Notes: generated by a model from the sequence alone, not told the origin. Positions 55,087 to 64,000 are shown, counted from the stretch's first letter. The stretch: 64,000 nucleotides of DNA from Allotamlana fucoidanivorans (GCF_045788535.1 NZ_CP074074.1:2294001-2358000); one strand, 5' to 3'. Program-made: numbers and translations.

Positions 55087-56156
55087 AGGTATTGCAACTC
55101 ATAGATTCATTACATGCAGGCGGGGCAGAACGAGTTGCTGTAAATTTAGCAAATGCTTTGTCTAAATATATTGAGTCTTCTTATTTATGCACAACAAGAG
55201 AAGAAGGAGTGCTAAAGGCGTCTATAGATTCAACCGTTTCATACTTGTTTCTAAATAAAAAGCAGACCCTTGATGTAAAAGCTATTAAAAAACTGAACAC
55301 GTTTATAAAAGCAAACAATATTGATGTAATTCATGCCCATTCTTCGTCCTTTTTTATAGGCACCGTCATCAGAATGTTAAACCCGAAACTGATTTTAGTC
55401 TGGCATGATCATTACGGAAAAAGTGAAGCATTACATAATCGTTCTACGTTTGCTATAAAACTATGTTCCAAATTTTTCAGTCATATTTTTGCTGTAAATT
55501 CTAAATTAGAAGCTTGGTCAAAAATAGTTTTAAATAAAGTATCGGTTACATATCTACCTAATTTTGCTCATTTAAATATATCTAAATCTGGAACCATTTT
55601 ACAAGGAAAGGATGGATGTAGAATTATTCATCTTGCTAATTTCAGACAACAGAAAGACCATTTAACTTTACTTGAGGCCTATGCAATTATTTTTAGACAA
55701 TATCCTGATTGGACCTTACATTTAGTTGGTAAGAATTTTTCAGATAAGTATTTTACCGAAATAAAGCGTTATATTGAAGAGGAAAAATTGAATACGCATG
55801 TCTATATATATGGCAGTGCTATAGATGTTTCAAATATTTTAAATCAAAGTGATATAGGCGCCTTATCATCACAATCAGAGGGACTTCCCTTGGCACTTTT
55901 AGAATATGGTCTATCAAAATTACCGGTGGTATGTACCAATGTGGGCGACTGCCAAAAAGTAATATCGAATTTAAATGAAGGTATTTTGGTTAATCCTAAT
56001 AATGCAGAAGAACTGGCAAAAGGTATTGAAAAGTTAATAAGAGATAAAGATTTAAGACAGGTGTTAGCATCAGGTTTACACCAAAAAGTGATAACCTCTT
56101 TTTCAGAGAAAAGCACAATGCATTCATTACTAAACATATATAAGTCATTTATTTAA
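55083..56156 (+). CDS. Glycosyltransferase family 4 (GT-B)
   Basis: A 357-residue GT-B enzyme. LIDSLHAGGAERVAVNLANA at residues 6-25 is the archetypal GT4 GGAE loop. The donor domain has IIHLANFRQQKDHLTLL and EGLPLALLEYGLSKLPVVCT with the ExxxxxxxE pair. Length is normal and no anchor is seen. It starts 4 bases inside the upstream gene and ends directly before the Wzy/WaaL-type gene. Confidence 0.93.
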   Translation: MKVLQLIDSLHAGGAERVAVNLANALSKYIESSYLCTTREEGVLKASIDSTVSYLFLNKKQTLDVKAIKKLNTFIKANNIDVIHAHSSSFFIGTVIRMLNPKLILVWHDHYGKSEALHNRSTFAIKLCSKFFSHIFAVNSKLEAWSKIVLNKVSVTYLPNFAHLNISKSGTILQGKDGCRIIHLANFRQQKDHLTLLEAYAIIFRQYPDWTLHLVGKNFSDKYFTEIKRYIEEEKLNTHVYIYGSAIDVSNILNQSDIGALSSQSEGLPLALLEYGLSKLPVVCTNVGDCQKVISNLNEGILVNPNNAEELAKGIEKLIRDKDLRQVLASGLHQKVITSFSEKSTMHSLLNIYKSFI

Positions 56157-57515
56157 ATGAAGCTATCGCTCTATTATAAACTTCTTATTTTTCACATAGT
56201 TTTGGCTATTTTGGTTTTTGTCTTTAAACCATTTGCGCTGGCTTATTTTATGTTTATTACGGTGTTTTTTAGCTATAGAATATTCATGGCTTCTAAAAAA
56301 TACAAATCGTTTTATGTGCTCGTTGCATGTGCCTACATCGTGGGGATTGAGGTTTTTTTAAGAATGAATGGCGGGACAATTTTTTATGAAGCCAGTAAGT
56401 ATGTTGTTATCCTTTTTGTGTTGATGGGCATGTTTAGCAATGGTATATCAAGGTCGGCCTTTGTTTATATTGTATACATGTTATTGTTAATTCCAGGAGT
56501 TTTTGTATCCATAAGTGAAATGGGATTTGAAACAGATATTAGGAGAGCTGTAGCGTTTAATTTGAGTGGTCCTGTATGTTTAGGGTTGTCTGCTATGTTT
56601 TGTTTTAAGCGTAATATTAGCTTCAAACAATTAAAAGTTATATTGATAGCATTAGTATTGCCACTTGTTAGCATGGCGGTATATTTAATACTTTATGCAC
56701 CTAATTTAGAAGAGGTTGTAACAAGTACAAACTCTAATTTTGCAGCTTCTGGAGGTTTCGGCCCTAATCAAGTGGCGACTGTCTTAGGTTTAGGAATTTT
56801 TGTCTTGTCGGCCAAGTTTTTTATGTCAAGAGAAAATGTTTTTCATAGAACGATTGACTTATTTCTGCTGGGTTTATTGGGTTTTAGAGCTTTGGTTACC
56901 TTTAGTAGAGGAGGTGTTTTAACAGCAGTAATTATGATATTTGCCTTTGTAGGGTTGTATTATCTAAAGGTTAATTTGAAAACCAAATTTAGAATTAAAT
57001 TCTCTCTCATTTTATTTGTTTTGATAGGTCTAGGAACTTGGTTTGTAGGATCTATAGAAACAAGAGGATTTCTAGATAAACGTTATGCTAATGAAGATGC
57101 TGCGGGAAGAGAAAAGGAAGATATTACAACTGGGAGAGCCGATTTGTTAGCTTTTGAATTAGGAACGTTTTTGGAACATCCGTTTTTAGGTTTAGGCGTA
57201 GGAAAGGTAAAAGATGAACGTTTAAAAGAAACTGGTGTTGAAGCTGCTTCACATAATGAAATGAGTAGAATTGTGGCTGAACATGGCATGCTAGGTATTA
57301 TTGCGTTTTTAATTTTATTAGTAACACCTTTATCGTATAGATTAAACAATAAAAGAAATGTACTCTTTTACTCTTTTTATTTATTTTGGCTGTTAACGAT
57401 AAACCATTCGGCTATGCGCATTGCGGCACCAGCGTTTATATATGGATTATGTTTGTTAAATATCACGTATGACAAAACTCCTGTACATAGGAAACAAGCT
57501 CTCTCAAAACGGTAA
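56157..57515 (+). CDS. O-antigen polymerase/ligase family membrane protein (Wzy/WaaL type)
   Basis: A 452-residue polytopic inner-membrane protein with about 10-12 hydrophobic helices and a large periplasmic loop. The Wzy_C/O-antigen ligase signature is present: FSRGGVLTAVIMIF in the middle, then HPFLGLGVGKVKDE and EAASHNEMSRIVAEHGMLG with the conserved His-Asn-Glu. Members polymerise repeat units (Wzy) or attach the glycan to lipid A-core (WaaL). Sequence alone does not separate the two. With a Wzm/Wzt exporter and no Wzx seen here, a ligase-like role is plausible. Confidence 0.88.
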   Translation: MKLSLYYKLLIFHIVLAILVFVFKPFALAYFMFITVFFSYRIFMASKKYKSFYVLVACAYIVGIEVFLRMNGGTIFYEASKYVVILFVLMGMFSNGISRSAFVYIVYMLLLIPGVFVSISEMGFETDIRRAVAFNLSGPVCLGLSAMFCFKRNISFKQLKVILIALVLPLVSMAVYLILYAPNLEEVVTSTNSNFAASGGFGPNQVATVLGLGIFVLSAKFFMSRENVFHRTIDLFLLGLLGFRALVTFSRGGVLTAVIMIFAFVGLYYLKVNLKTKFRIKFSLILFVLIGLGTWFVGSIETRGFLDKRYANEDAAGREKEDITTGRADLLAFELGTFLEHPFLGLGVGKVKDERLKETGVEAASHNEMSRIVAEHGMLGIIAFLILLVTPLSYRLNNKRNVLFYSFYLFWLLTINHSAMRIAAPAFIYGLCLLNITYDKTPVHRKQALSKR

Positions 57516-58479
57516 AACACAAACTACCATTGAAACGCTTAGTGCACTTCTAGGGCAAGAGGGTTTTGAGGTAATTAGTGCTTCTGAAAAGCAAAATAAG
57601 ATAATACGATTATGGGATATGCTGTGGCATGTATTGAAATATAGACGAAGTATTGATTATGTTTTGATAGACACTTACAGTACCTTTAACTTCTATTATG
57701 CTTATTTAGTGAGTCAGTTATGCAGATGCTTTAAAGTGCCTTATATTCCAATATTACACGGAGGTGATCTGCCTAAGAGATTAAAAACGTCGCCCAGATT
57801 ATCAAAAATCCTATTTAAAAATGCCTATACCAACGTGGCTCCTTCTTTATACACAAAAGCCCGTTTTGGGGTATGTGGTTTTAAAAATGTAATCTGTATT
57901 CCTAATACAATAGAGATTGAGAATTATCCATTTAAACCCCGATTGTATAAAAAAATAAAACTATTATGGGTGCGTTCTTTTTCTAAAATATATAATCCGA
58001 AGTTGGGTATTGATATTTTAAAATTACTATTAGAATCTGGAATGGAAGCAGATTTATGTATGGTTGGCCCAGAAGGCGACGGAAGTTTAAAGGAAACAAA
58101 AGCCTATGCTAAGAAAAAAAACGTAGACGTAACCTTTACGGGAAAGTTATCAAAGAAAGATTGGGTTGCCTTGTCTGAACATTATAATGTTTTTATCAAT
58201 ACTACAATGGTTGATAATATGCCTGTTAGTGTGCTTGAAGCCATGGCTTTGGGTTTGCCAGTAATTACTACACATGTTGGTGGGATGCCTTATTTGATAG
58301 ATAATCATGTAGATGGGATATTGGTGAAATCTAATCATTCAAAAGGCTTTGTAAATGCCATTCAGTATCTTATCAATAATCAAGATGATGTAAATAAGAT
58401 GGTGCAAAAAGCGAGGATGAAAGTAGAACATTATGATTGGCAGGTTGTCAAAAAACAGTGGATTTCTCTACTTTCTTAA
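57469..58479 (+). CDS. Glycosyltransferase family 4 (GT-B)
   Basis: A 336-residue GT-B enzyme, overlapping the Wzy/WaaL gene by 47 bases. The N-terminal loop LLYIGNKLSQNGKTQTTIE is in place of the GGAE loop. The donor domain holds LLWVRSFSKIYNPKLGID and DNMPVSVLEAMALGLPVITT, in which the first acidic residue of ExxxxxxxE is Asp or Asn and the second Glu is kept. It ends 55 bases before the sugar transferase gene. Confidence 0.88.
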   Translation: MTKLLYIGNKLSQNGKTQTTIETLSALLGQEGFEVISASEKQNKIIRLWDMLWHVLKYRRSIDYVLIDTYSTFNFYYAYLVSQLCRCFKVPYIPILHGGDLPKRLKTSPRLSKILFKNAYTNVAPSLYTKARFGVCGFKNVICIPNTIEIENYPFKPRLYKKIKLLWVRSFSKIYNPKLGIDILKLLLESGMEADLCMVGPEGDGSLKETKAYAKKKNVDVTFTGKLSKKDWVALSEHYNVFINTTMVDNMPVSVLEAMALGLPVITTHVGGMPYLIDNHVDGILVKSNHSKGFVNAIQYLINNQDDVNKMVQKARMKVEHYDWQVVKKQWISLLS

Positions 58480-58534
58480 TATCTGATCGCAGATAACTTA
58501 TTATATTTACAGGGCAGACCATTTTAACCTACTC

Positions 58535-59926
58535 ATGCCAAAAAGTAATATCCATTTTAATATTTCTGAGCGCAAAGTACTCCTGCGACTATTTGATATT
58601 ATTTCCGTTTTATTGGTTTTATTTTTTGTAGGTAATACCTTCGAATTTGGTTATTTTCAAATCACAAAAGACAAATGGCGCTGGGTTTTTGTACTTATAC
58701 TTTACATCTGGGTGTTTGGAACCATTTTTGAAATGTATGATTTGCAAAAGTCTAGTAAGATAGAAAGAATTAGTACCAGTATAGTATTTACGGTGTCAAC
58801 CACTGTGTTATTTTATCTTCTAACACCTTATTTTACACCTACTTTGCCTTACAATAGGTTGCAAATTCTTTATTTTTATTTTGCCATACTTACAGCTCTA
58901 ATGTTATGGCGGATAGCATACATTACGTTTATTGTGTCTCCTCGTTTTTATAAAAGTGTTTTGGTGATTGGGGAAACATCAAATATGGAAACGATTTTAG
59001 AAGCTTTTAAAAAAGCAGATCCTAATTATAAAATTGTGGGTTTTGTTAATTGTGATAATCGTTTGCAGGGCACCTATAAAACTACCGATGTACCAGAATA
59101 TTCTATAAAACAAATAGAAGAAGTGATTGAAAAACAGGGCATTTCTGAAATCGTTATTGCGAGTTACAATTCAGATTCTATCACTTCAGAAATTTATTAT
59201 ACACTTTTAAGATTATTGGAAAAAGGGTTTCCTATAAACGAATATACGCAGGTTTATGAGGATATGACTCTTAGTGTTCCTGTTCAGTTTGTGGGTAAAG
59301 ATTTTTATAGATATTTTCCGTTTAGTAGAAGTAATCAAAACCGTTTGTACAGATTTTTTCATCGATTATTTGATATCGTATTTTCATTTCTTGGTATTTT
59401 AATCGGTTTGATGTTTGTACCGTTTGTCGTATTAGGTAACCTCATTGGTAATAGAGGGCCGCTTTTGTATTCTCAAGAACGTGTTGGAAAAAATGGTAAA
59501 ATTTTTAAAATCATCAAGTACAGAACCATGATTGTGGATGCCGAAAAATCAGGAGCGGTGTGGTCAACTAAAGGCGATGTTCGAATAACCCCTTTTGGTA
59601 AATTTTTACGCCATTCCAGATTTGATGAAGTTCCTCAATTTATTAACGTTTTAAAGGGGGATATGAGTCTTATTGGCCCCAGACCAGAACGCCCTTATTT
59701 TGTAAAGGAGCTATCAAAAATGCTCCCATTTTATGAAACGCGCCACATGGTTAAGCCTGGACTAACAGGCTGGGCACAGGTAAAAACAAGATATGGTTCT
59801 TCGGTAGATGATAGTTTACTAAAGTTGCAGTATGATCTATTCTATATAAAGCATCGAGGTTTTATGCTTGATTTAAATATTATTATTAAAACTTTGAGTA
59901 CTATTATCTTCTTTAGGGGGCAGTAA
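58535..59926 (+). CDS. Exopolysaccharide polyprenyl glycosylphosphotransferase (WcaJ/WbaP type)
   Basis: A 463-residue membrane enzyme that starts glycan synthesis by moving a sugar-1-phosphate from a UDP-sugar to undecaprenyl phosphate. The N-terminal ~130 residues have four hydrophobic helices, then a nucleotide-binding-like CoA-binding domain (SVLVIGETSNMETILEAF). The C-terminal Bac_transf domain (from about 275) carries RVGKNGKIFKIIKYRTM, RHSRFDEVPQFINVLKGD, SLIGPRPERPYF and KPGLTGWAQV. It is the last gene of the plus-strand cluster, facing the minus-strand DUF4105 gene with one base between them. Confidence 0.94.
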   Translation: MPKSNIHFNISERKVLLRLFDIISVLLVLFFVGNTFEFGYFQITKDKWRWVFVLILYIWVFGTIFEMYDLQKSSKIERISTSIVFTVSTTVLFYLLTPYFTPTLPYNRLQILYFYFAILTALMLWRIAYITFIVSPRFYKSVLVIGETSNMETILEAFKKADPNYKIVGFVNCDNRLQGTYKTTDVPEYSIKQIEEVIEKQGISEIVIASYNSDSITSEIYYTLLRLLEKGFPINEYTQVYEDMTLSVPVQFVGKDFYRYFPFSRSNQNRLYRFFHRLFDIVFSFLGILIGLMFVPFVVLGNLIGNRGPLLYSQERVGKNGKIFKIIKYRTMIVDAEKSGAVWSTKGDVRITPFGKFLRHSRFDEVPQFINVLKGDMSLIGPRPERPYFVKELSKMLPFYETRHMVKPGLTGWAQVKTRYGSSVDDSLLKLQYDLFYIKHRGFMLDLNIIIKTLSTIIFFRGQ

Positions 59927-59927
59927 T

Positions 59928-61094
59928 TTAATGCGTATAATGGTAAACCAAATAGATATATCGAATAAATAATGCCATCATAAGTGGAATTAGTCCAATG
60001 GCAAACACCTGAACACCAATAATCCAGTGTAAGGTTAACAAACATAAAAGAATAACGAGTAGTTTAATATACCTAATAAACCAGGCACTCACTTTGGTTT
60101 TATATAATTGCCCAATAACAACTAGGTTTAATGCAAAGGCCCATAATAAATTATAGTTTTGGTGGGTACCTGTATGGTTGGTAGCAAACCAGAGTAACAA
60201 TAATAAAACACCAATGATTCCTGTAATAGCAAAGAGTGCAATGTCAAGCCATTTACTTTGCGATTGGTTTCTGTAATCCTTATAGGTAACAAAAATAATA
60301 AGTAAGCTAACAATGCCTAAAATGAAAAGAGGGCTGGTGAAAAAGGCACTTGATTTTGTGGTGTCTTTTTGTTTGTATAAAACGGAACTTTGTTTTACTA
60401 AAGCTTGGTTTGTAGTTTTTAGTGTTGCTTTATTAAAAAAACTGTAGATGTTTTTAGGTAAAAACATATGATCTTCAGCAGGAGCTGTTTTATCAATTAC
60501 AGAACCTAAAGCGATATCAATACCTAAACTACCCCACGAGTTTCTATTTAAGTTGTTTTGAATGAGGGCTCTAAAAGAGGCATTTTCAAAAGTGTCAGGT
60601 GTTTCAAAATGTATCTGATTATTTAGCGTATGATTTACTACGTCTTTAATTTTTGTGGCACAGTTGTCAAAGAAAAAGTCGTACAAATAGTTTCTGTTTT
60701 CTGGCTTGTAATTGTTGATTAAAAAATCATATAATTGCTGTTTTTCGCTTTGCGACAAATTTAAAACCTGTTCTTCAACTGTTCTGTTCTGATATATGTA
60801 AAATCTTAAAAAGTCGTAAAAATTGCTTTGTCCTAAAGCATAGTTTAGTTTTCCTTTAGCAAAATTCAAGTAAAAATTAGGCGCTTCAAAATCAAACCTA
60901 CCGTAGTCATAGGTTTTATCAAGATTAATACTTGGATCTTGAATTCTGAAAGCATTATGTCCAAAGGCATCGTTAAGAGATGTACCAGGCGCAATGGTTA
61001 ACACACTAATTTTTGCTTGTTCAGATAAAATAATGTCTTGCGCGTAACTAGTGAAGCACAAAAAAATAAAAAAAAGTTTGAGTGTTTTTTGCAT
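59928..61094 (-). CDS. DUF4105 (Lnb N-terminal-like) membrane protein
   Basis: A 388-residue protein with a signal peptide (FIFLCFTSYAQ). It has an extracytoplasmic DUF4105 domain at about 20-190, with TIAPGTSLNDAFGHNAFRI, YDYGRFDF and the Cys-containing FFFDNCATKIKDVV. The C-terminus has about five membrane helices (FILGIVSLLIIFVTY, IIGVLLLLLWFATN and others). The His and Cys are of the type used by papain-like enzymes. It overlaps the PorV2-like gene by one base, so the pair forms an operon. The biochemical role is unknown. Confidence 0.87.
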   Translation of the reverse strand: MQKTLKLFFIFLCFTSYAQDIILSEQAKISVLTIAPGTSLNDAFGHNAFRIQDPSINLDKTYDYGRFDFEAPNFYLNFAKGKLNYALGQSNFYDFLRFYIYQNRTVEEQVLNLSQSEKQQLYDFLINNYKPENRNYLYDFFFDNCATKIKDVVNHTLNNQIHFETPDTFENASFRALIQNNLNRNSWGSLGIDIALGSVIDKTAPAEDHMFLPKNIYSFFNKATLKTTNQALVKQSSVLYKQKDTTKSSAFFTSPLFILGIVSLLIIFVTYKDYRNQSQSKWLDIALFAITGIIGVLLLLLWFATNHTGTHQNYNLLWAFALNLVVIGQLYKTKVSAWFIRYIKLLVILLCLLTLHWIIGVQVFAIGLIPLMMALFIRYIYLVYHYTH

Positions 61095-62191
61095 TATCTA
61101 AAAATACTAAAATCAAGTTTTAAGGAAAACACATTCGAATATAACGCTACACTTTGATCACCAATATCGGTAAAAGCATAATCTATTTGAATACCATTGT
61201 ATTTAAAACCTAAGCCAAAACTGGGTTGAAAGCTAAGTTGTTCTGAGTTATCAAGCTGCAACTCGTTTTGAAAATTTCCCATACCTGCTCTTAAAAATAC
61301 AAGGTCGGTATATCCAAACTCAAAACCTACTGCTGGATTTATACTCACAAAAGATGTAGATATGATATCATTAGTTTGTGAAAAACGCATGTTCAGGTTT
61401 ACCGATGTAAGTAAAGTATAGTCGTAGTGAAAGTCAACCAATTTAGAAATACCTACCTGTAATTTTGGAATAGTAATTTCAGTTGTTTCAGGCAGTTCTT
61501 GATTTTGACCTGCAACGGCATCTCTAATATCTTGGAAAGCTTCTTCATCAATGGCCCAAGTATTGAAAGTTGTAGTAATATCTCTTGCCATGATACCAAA
61601 TTTCCAATCATTTGACGTTTCAAATTGTAATCCTACGTCAAAACCAAACCCCCAAGAGGTGGCAAATTTTCCAATGATACGGCGAATAACCTTTGCGTTT
61701 ATACCATAGTTGAGACCTTGCACAGGCAAACTTCGGGCATATGAAAAGGTGAGTCCGTAATCGGCTGTTGAAAATAAACTTATTCTATCGTAGTTTATAT
61801 TGCCTTGTTCATCAATGAGTTGCGTGGTGTTTAAAATGTCGTCAACAGCAAATCTAATTAGAGAGAAACCTACCGCGCTTCTATCATCAAGAGGCATGGC
61901 AAATGCGGCATAATCATAATTAGCTATATTGGCAAAATAACTGGAGTGCATAAGTGCCAACTGATTGTCCTCAAGTTTGATTAAACCAGCAGGATTCCAA
62001 TACGCCGCATTAACATCCGATGTGTGTGCCGTAACAGCACTACTCATACTTAATGCCGCCGCATCAACACCAATGTTCATAAACTCATTAGAGTACTTTC
62101 TAACAGTTTGACTAAACATGGTTAATGATAAGGCGCAAAAAAAAGTGGTTAAGTAAGCTCTCAATCGCGAATTTTTTACAAAGATGCACAT
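61094..62191 (-). CDS. porV2: PorV/PorQ-family outer-membrane protein (PorV2-like)
   Basis: A 365-residue FadL-like barrel of the PorV/PorQ family. A signal peptide precedes SQTVRKYSNEFMNIGVDAAA, and the defining N-terminal motif GVDAAALSMSSAVTA plus AAYWNPAGLI is present. It ends in Arg after the last strand (FSLKLDFSIFR). PorV-type proteins help type IX secretion clients leave the secretion complex and become attached to anionic LPS. This paralogue, often called PorV2, has no proven function. It is followed by the DUF4105 gene. Confidence 0.88.
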   Translation of the reverse strand: MCIFVKNSRLRAYLTTFFCALSLTMFSQTVRKYSNEFMNIGVDAAALSMSSAVTAHTSDVNAAYWNPAGLIKLEDNQLALMHSSYFANIANYDYAAFAMPLDDRSAVGFSLIRFAVDDILNTTQLIDEQGNINYDRISLFSTADYGLTFSYARSLPVQGLNYGINAKVIRRIIGKFATSWGFGFDVGLQFETSNDWKFGIMARDITTTFNTWAIDEEAFQDIRDAVAGQNQELPETTEITIPKLQVGISKLVDFHYDYTLLTSVNLNMRFSQTNDIISTSFVSINPAVGFEFGYTDLVFLRAGMGNFQNELQLDNSEQLSFQPSFGLGFKYNGIQIDYAFTDIGDQSVALYSNVFSLKLDFSIFR

Positions 62192-62288
62192 TATTTATCA
62201 ACCTATAAACTTCAATTTTATATAGATATTGTTTAATACTTGTATTAGACTGTAATTGTTTGTTACTTTTACAAAAAAAAGGTAAAAT

Positions 62289-63038
62289 ATGAAGCAACAT
62301 ATTCCTAATGCGATAACATTGTTAAATTTATTCTGTGGAAGTATAGCGGTGATTTTTACGGTTAATAATAATCTGCTTACGGCGGCTATATTTGTGTTTT
62401 TAGGGATATTTTTCGATTTTTTTGATGGTTTTGCAGCAAGAAAACTAAAGGTTCAAAGTGAATTGGGCTTGCAGTTAGATTCTTTGGCCGACGTAGTTAC
62501 CAGTGGATTGGTGCCAGGATTGGTCATGTACAAACTCTTAGTGCTTTCCTTGGACAGAGTGGTTTTAAATAGTTCTAATGGATGGTCTGGCAATGGTTTT
62601 TCTGGCATTACACCCGCTTCATTGTTGCCTTTATTCGGGCTATTCATTACTTTGGCGTCAGCATATCGTCTGGCTAAATTTAATATTGATGATGAGCAAC
62701 AAACCTATTTTAAAGGTTTGCCAACACCTGCCAATGCATTACTTATTTTATCATTACCACTTATTTTAGAATTTCAAGATAATGACGTTATAAATGCAGT
62801 CATTCTTAATAAATGGTTTTTAATAGCGGTGACCATTTTAAGTTGTTACCTGTTGAATTCAAAAATTAAACTTTTTGCCTTAAAGTTTAAAGATTTTAGT
62901 TTTAAAGCAAACGCCATACGCTACATCTTTTTAATATTAAGTTTGGTAATGCTTATTGTATTGCAATTTGCTGCCGTTCCTTTTATTATTGTATTGTATA
63001 TTTTGTTATCAGTTTTAGATAAGTCAACTTCAAAATAA
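62289..63038 (+). CDS. pssA: CDP-diacylglycerol--serine O-phosphatidyltransferase PssA
   Basis: A 249-residue inner-membrane enzyme that makes phosphatidylserine from CDP-diacylglycerol and serine, the first step towards phosphatidylethanolamine. The CDP-alcohol phosphotransferase motif is complete: D46-G47, A50-R51, G60, D64 and D68. The N-terminus is IPNAITLLNLFCGSIAVIF, and several helices follow. Length is normal for flavobacterial PssA. The gene is divergent from the PorV2-like gene across a 97-base gap. The DUF808 gene starts 5 bases after it and is probably cotranscribed. Confidence 0.93.
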   Translation: MKQHIPNAITLLNLFCGSIAVIFTVNNNLLTAAIFVFLGIFFDFFDGFAARKLKVQSELGLQLDSLADVVTSGLVPGLVMYKLLVLSLDRVVLNSSNGWSGNGFSGITPASLLPLFGLFITLASAYRLAKFNIDDEQQTYFKGLPTPANALLILSLPLILEFQDNDVINAVILNKWFLIAVTILSCYLLNSKIKLFALKFKDFSFKANAIRYIFLILSLVMLIVLQFAAVPFIIVLYILLSVLDKSTSK

Positions 63039-63043
63039 AAAAA

Positions 63044-63934
63044 ATGGCATCAGGATTTTTTGCACTTTTAGATGATATTGCCACGTTAATGGATGATGTT
63101 GTGGTAATGAGTAAAATTTCTACTAAAAAAACAGCAGGAATTTTAGGAGATGATTTAGCCGTTAATGCTGAAAAGGCCACAGGCTTTGTGTCTTCTCGAG
63201 AGCTTCCGGTACTATGGGCTATTACCAAAGGATCTGCACTTAATAAGCTTATTATTTTACCTATTGCTTTTTTACTCAGTGCTTTTGCTCCATGGGGGGT
63301 TACTTTGGCACTTATTTTAGGAGCCATTTATCTCGCATTTGAAGGTGCAGAAAAAATATATCATGCTTTAGTACCCCACACGTCTAAAAAAAATGAAGTT
63401 GAAACAATTAACAAATTAGAAGATTTTAAGGATGAAGCGAGTGAAGTAACAGAACAAGAGAAAATAAAGTCGGCCATTTTTACCGATTTTATTTTATCTG
63501 TTGAGATTGTTATCATAGCTTTAGGTACCGTTATAGGTAAGCCCATTTTGTTTCAAATACTTGTGGTCTCCATTGTTGCTATGGTTGCAACTATTGGGGT
63601 GTATGGTATCGTGGCGTTGATTGTTAGAATGGATGATTTTGGATTGAAATTAGTTGGTTTAAACGCTAATAAAAAAAGCTTTACCCATATAATAGGTAGT
63701 TTGTTGATAAGAACTTTACCATGGGTTATTAAAGGGCTTTCTGTTATTGGGACTATTGCTTTGTTACTTGTTTCAGGGGGTATTTTTGTGCATAATCTTG
63801 GGTTTTTGCATCATTTCTTAGAAAGCATACCAAGATTTATGAGAGATTTTATTGTAGGGTTGTTGGTAGGTGTTTTGGCGCTGATCTTTGTAAAACTAAT
63901 TGGTTTTATAAAAAAAGGCCTAGCCAAAAGCTAG
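63044..63934 (+). CDS. DUF808 family inner-membrane protein (YedI-like)
   Basis: A 296-residue polytopic protein of the DUF808 family. The conserved N-terminus is ASGFFALLDDIATLMDDVVV and is followed by TKKTAGILGDDLAVNAEKATGF, split here by its Ser or Lys positions. About six membrane helices follow, including LIILPIAFLLSAFAPWG and the last helix (FIVGLLVGVLALIFV). The function is unknown. It follows pssA by 5 bases. Its stop codon lies inside a hairpin that acts as terminator for a gene beyond the right edge. Confidence 0.9.
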   Translation: MASGFFALLDDIATLMDDVVVMSKISTKKTAGILGDDLAVNAEKATGFVSSRELPVLWAITKGSALNKLIILPIAFLLSAFAPWGVTLALILGAIYLAFEGAEKIYHALVPHTSKKNEVETINKLEDFKDEASEVTEQEKIKSAIFTDFILSVEIVIIALGTVIGKPILFQILVVSIVAMVATIGVYGIVALIVRMDDFGLKLVGLNANKKSFTHIIGSLLIRTLPWVIKGLSVIGTIALLLVSGGIFVHNLGFLHHFLESIPRFMRDFIVGLLVGVLALIFVKLIGFIKKGLAKS

Positions 63935-63939
63935 ACCTT
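63909..63939 (-). terminator. Intrinsic terminator for a minus-strand gene beyond the window
   Basis: On the minus strand, AAGGTCTAGC pairs with GCTAGGCCTT (one G-U pair) around a 5-base loop, followed by a U-rich tail. On the plus strand the same stem has one C-A mismatch and no T tract. It therefore fits a convergent gene to the right and overlaps the DUF808 stop codon. Confidence 0.65.
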
Positions 63940-64000
63940 ATTGAGTGTTTTTAAAGCACCATGTTTTTAATTTTGCATAACGCTTTTTGTCTTTTTTTCA

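Noticed and set aside
1..64000. CRISPR array, defence island, prophage or IS element
   Set aside because: No spaced direct repeats, nuclease/helicase defence genes, phage structural genes or transposases were recognised. The only mobile-looking item is the small repeat-flanked four-helix element.

Overview
The window looks like a chromosome segment of a marine-type flavobacterium (Bacteroidota, Flavobacteriaceae). The support is strongly AT-rich DNA, several Bacteroidota-type promoters (TTG ... TAnnTTTG), an elongated SecA without the C-terminal zinc finger, and family-level markers: a DUF2795 protein, a PorV/PorQ-type protein, a DUF4105 protein and OmpA proteins with TSP3 repeats. No rRNA, tRNA, CRISPR array, transposase or phage gene was seen.

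Layout. 1-15.4 kb is mostly housekeeping and envelope genes: the 3' end of ftsY, rimO, an M23 peptidase, an Omp85-type barrel, secA, a DUF2795 protein, a PduO-type adenosyltransferase, a secreted protein with TonB-C-like modules, a broken OmpA-family gene, a methyltransferase and an ABC-F ATPase. 15.5-59.9 kb is one very long, tightly packed, plus-strand surface-polysaccharide cluster of about 41 loci. 59.9-62.2 kb holds a minus-strand DUF4105 / PorV2-like pair. 62.3-63.9 kb holds pssA and a DUF808 gene. No gene-free stretch exceeds 300 bases.

How the cluster works together (inference from families). A Wza-like lipoprotein and a Wzc-like tyrosine autokinase open the cluster. CysQ and CysC handle PAP and PAPS for two sulfotransferases. 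A Wzm/Wzt ABC exporter with a Wzt carbohydrate-binding C-terminus follows. Next come about 22 glycosyltransferase-type proteins (GT2, GT4, GT14, GT8-like, WbsX), three methyltransferase genes (one a GT-MT-MT fusion), a membrane acyltransferase, WecB, the nonulosonate set NeuB-NeuC-NeuA, an AsnB-like amidotransferase, a Wzy/WaaL-type membrane protein and a terminal polyprenyl-phosphate sugar transferase. The predicted product is a complex, probably sulfated and methylated, nonulosonate-containing polysaccharide.

Most notable: (i) the trifunctional GT-MT-MT protein placed next to wzt and sulfotransferases, a candidate chain-capping enzyme; (ii) a small element, a broken four-helix-bundle gene bracketed by GAAACGT/ACGTTTC repeats, lodged between wzm and wzt, whose gene is broken by a 13-bp duplication that could revert; (iii) NeuBCA without a recognisable classical sialyltransferase but followed by an unassigned GT-B-like protein; (iv) an OmpA-family pseudogene with one frameshift and two in-frame TGA codons.
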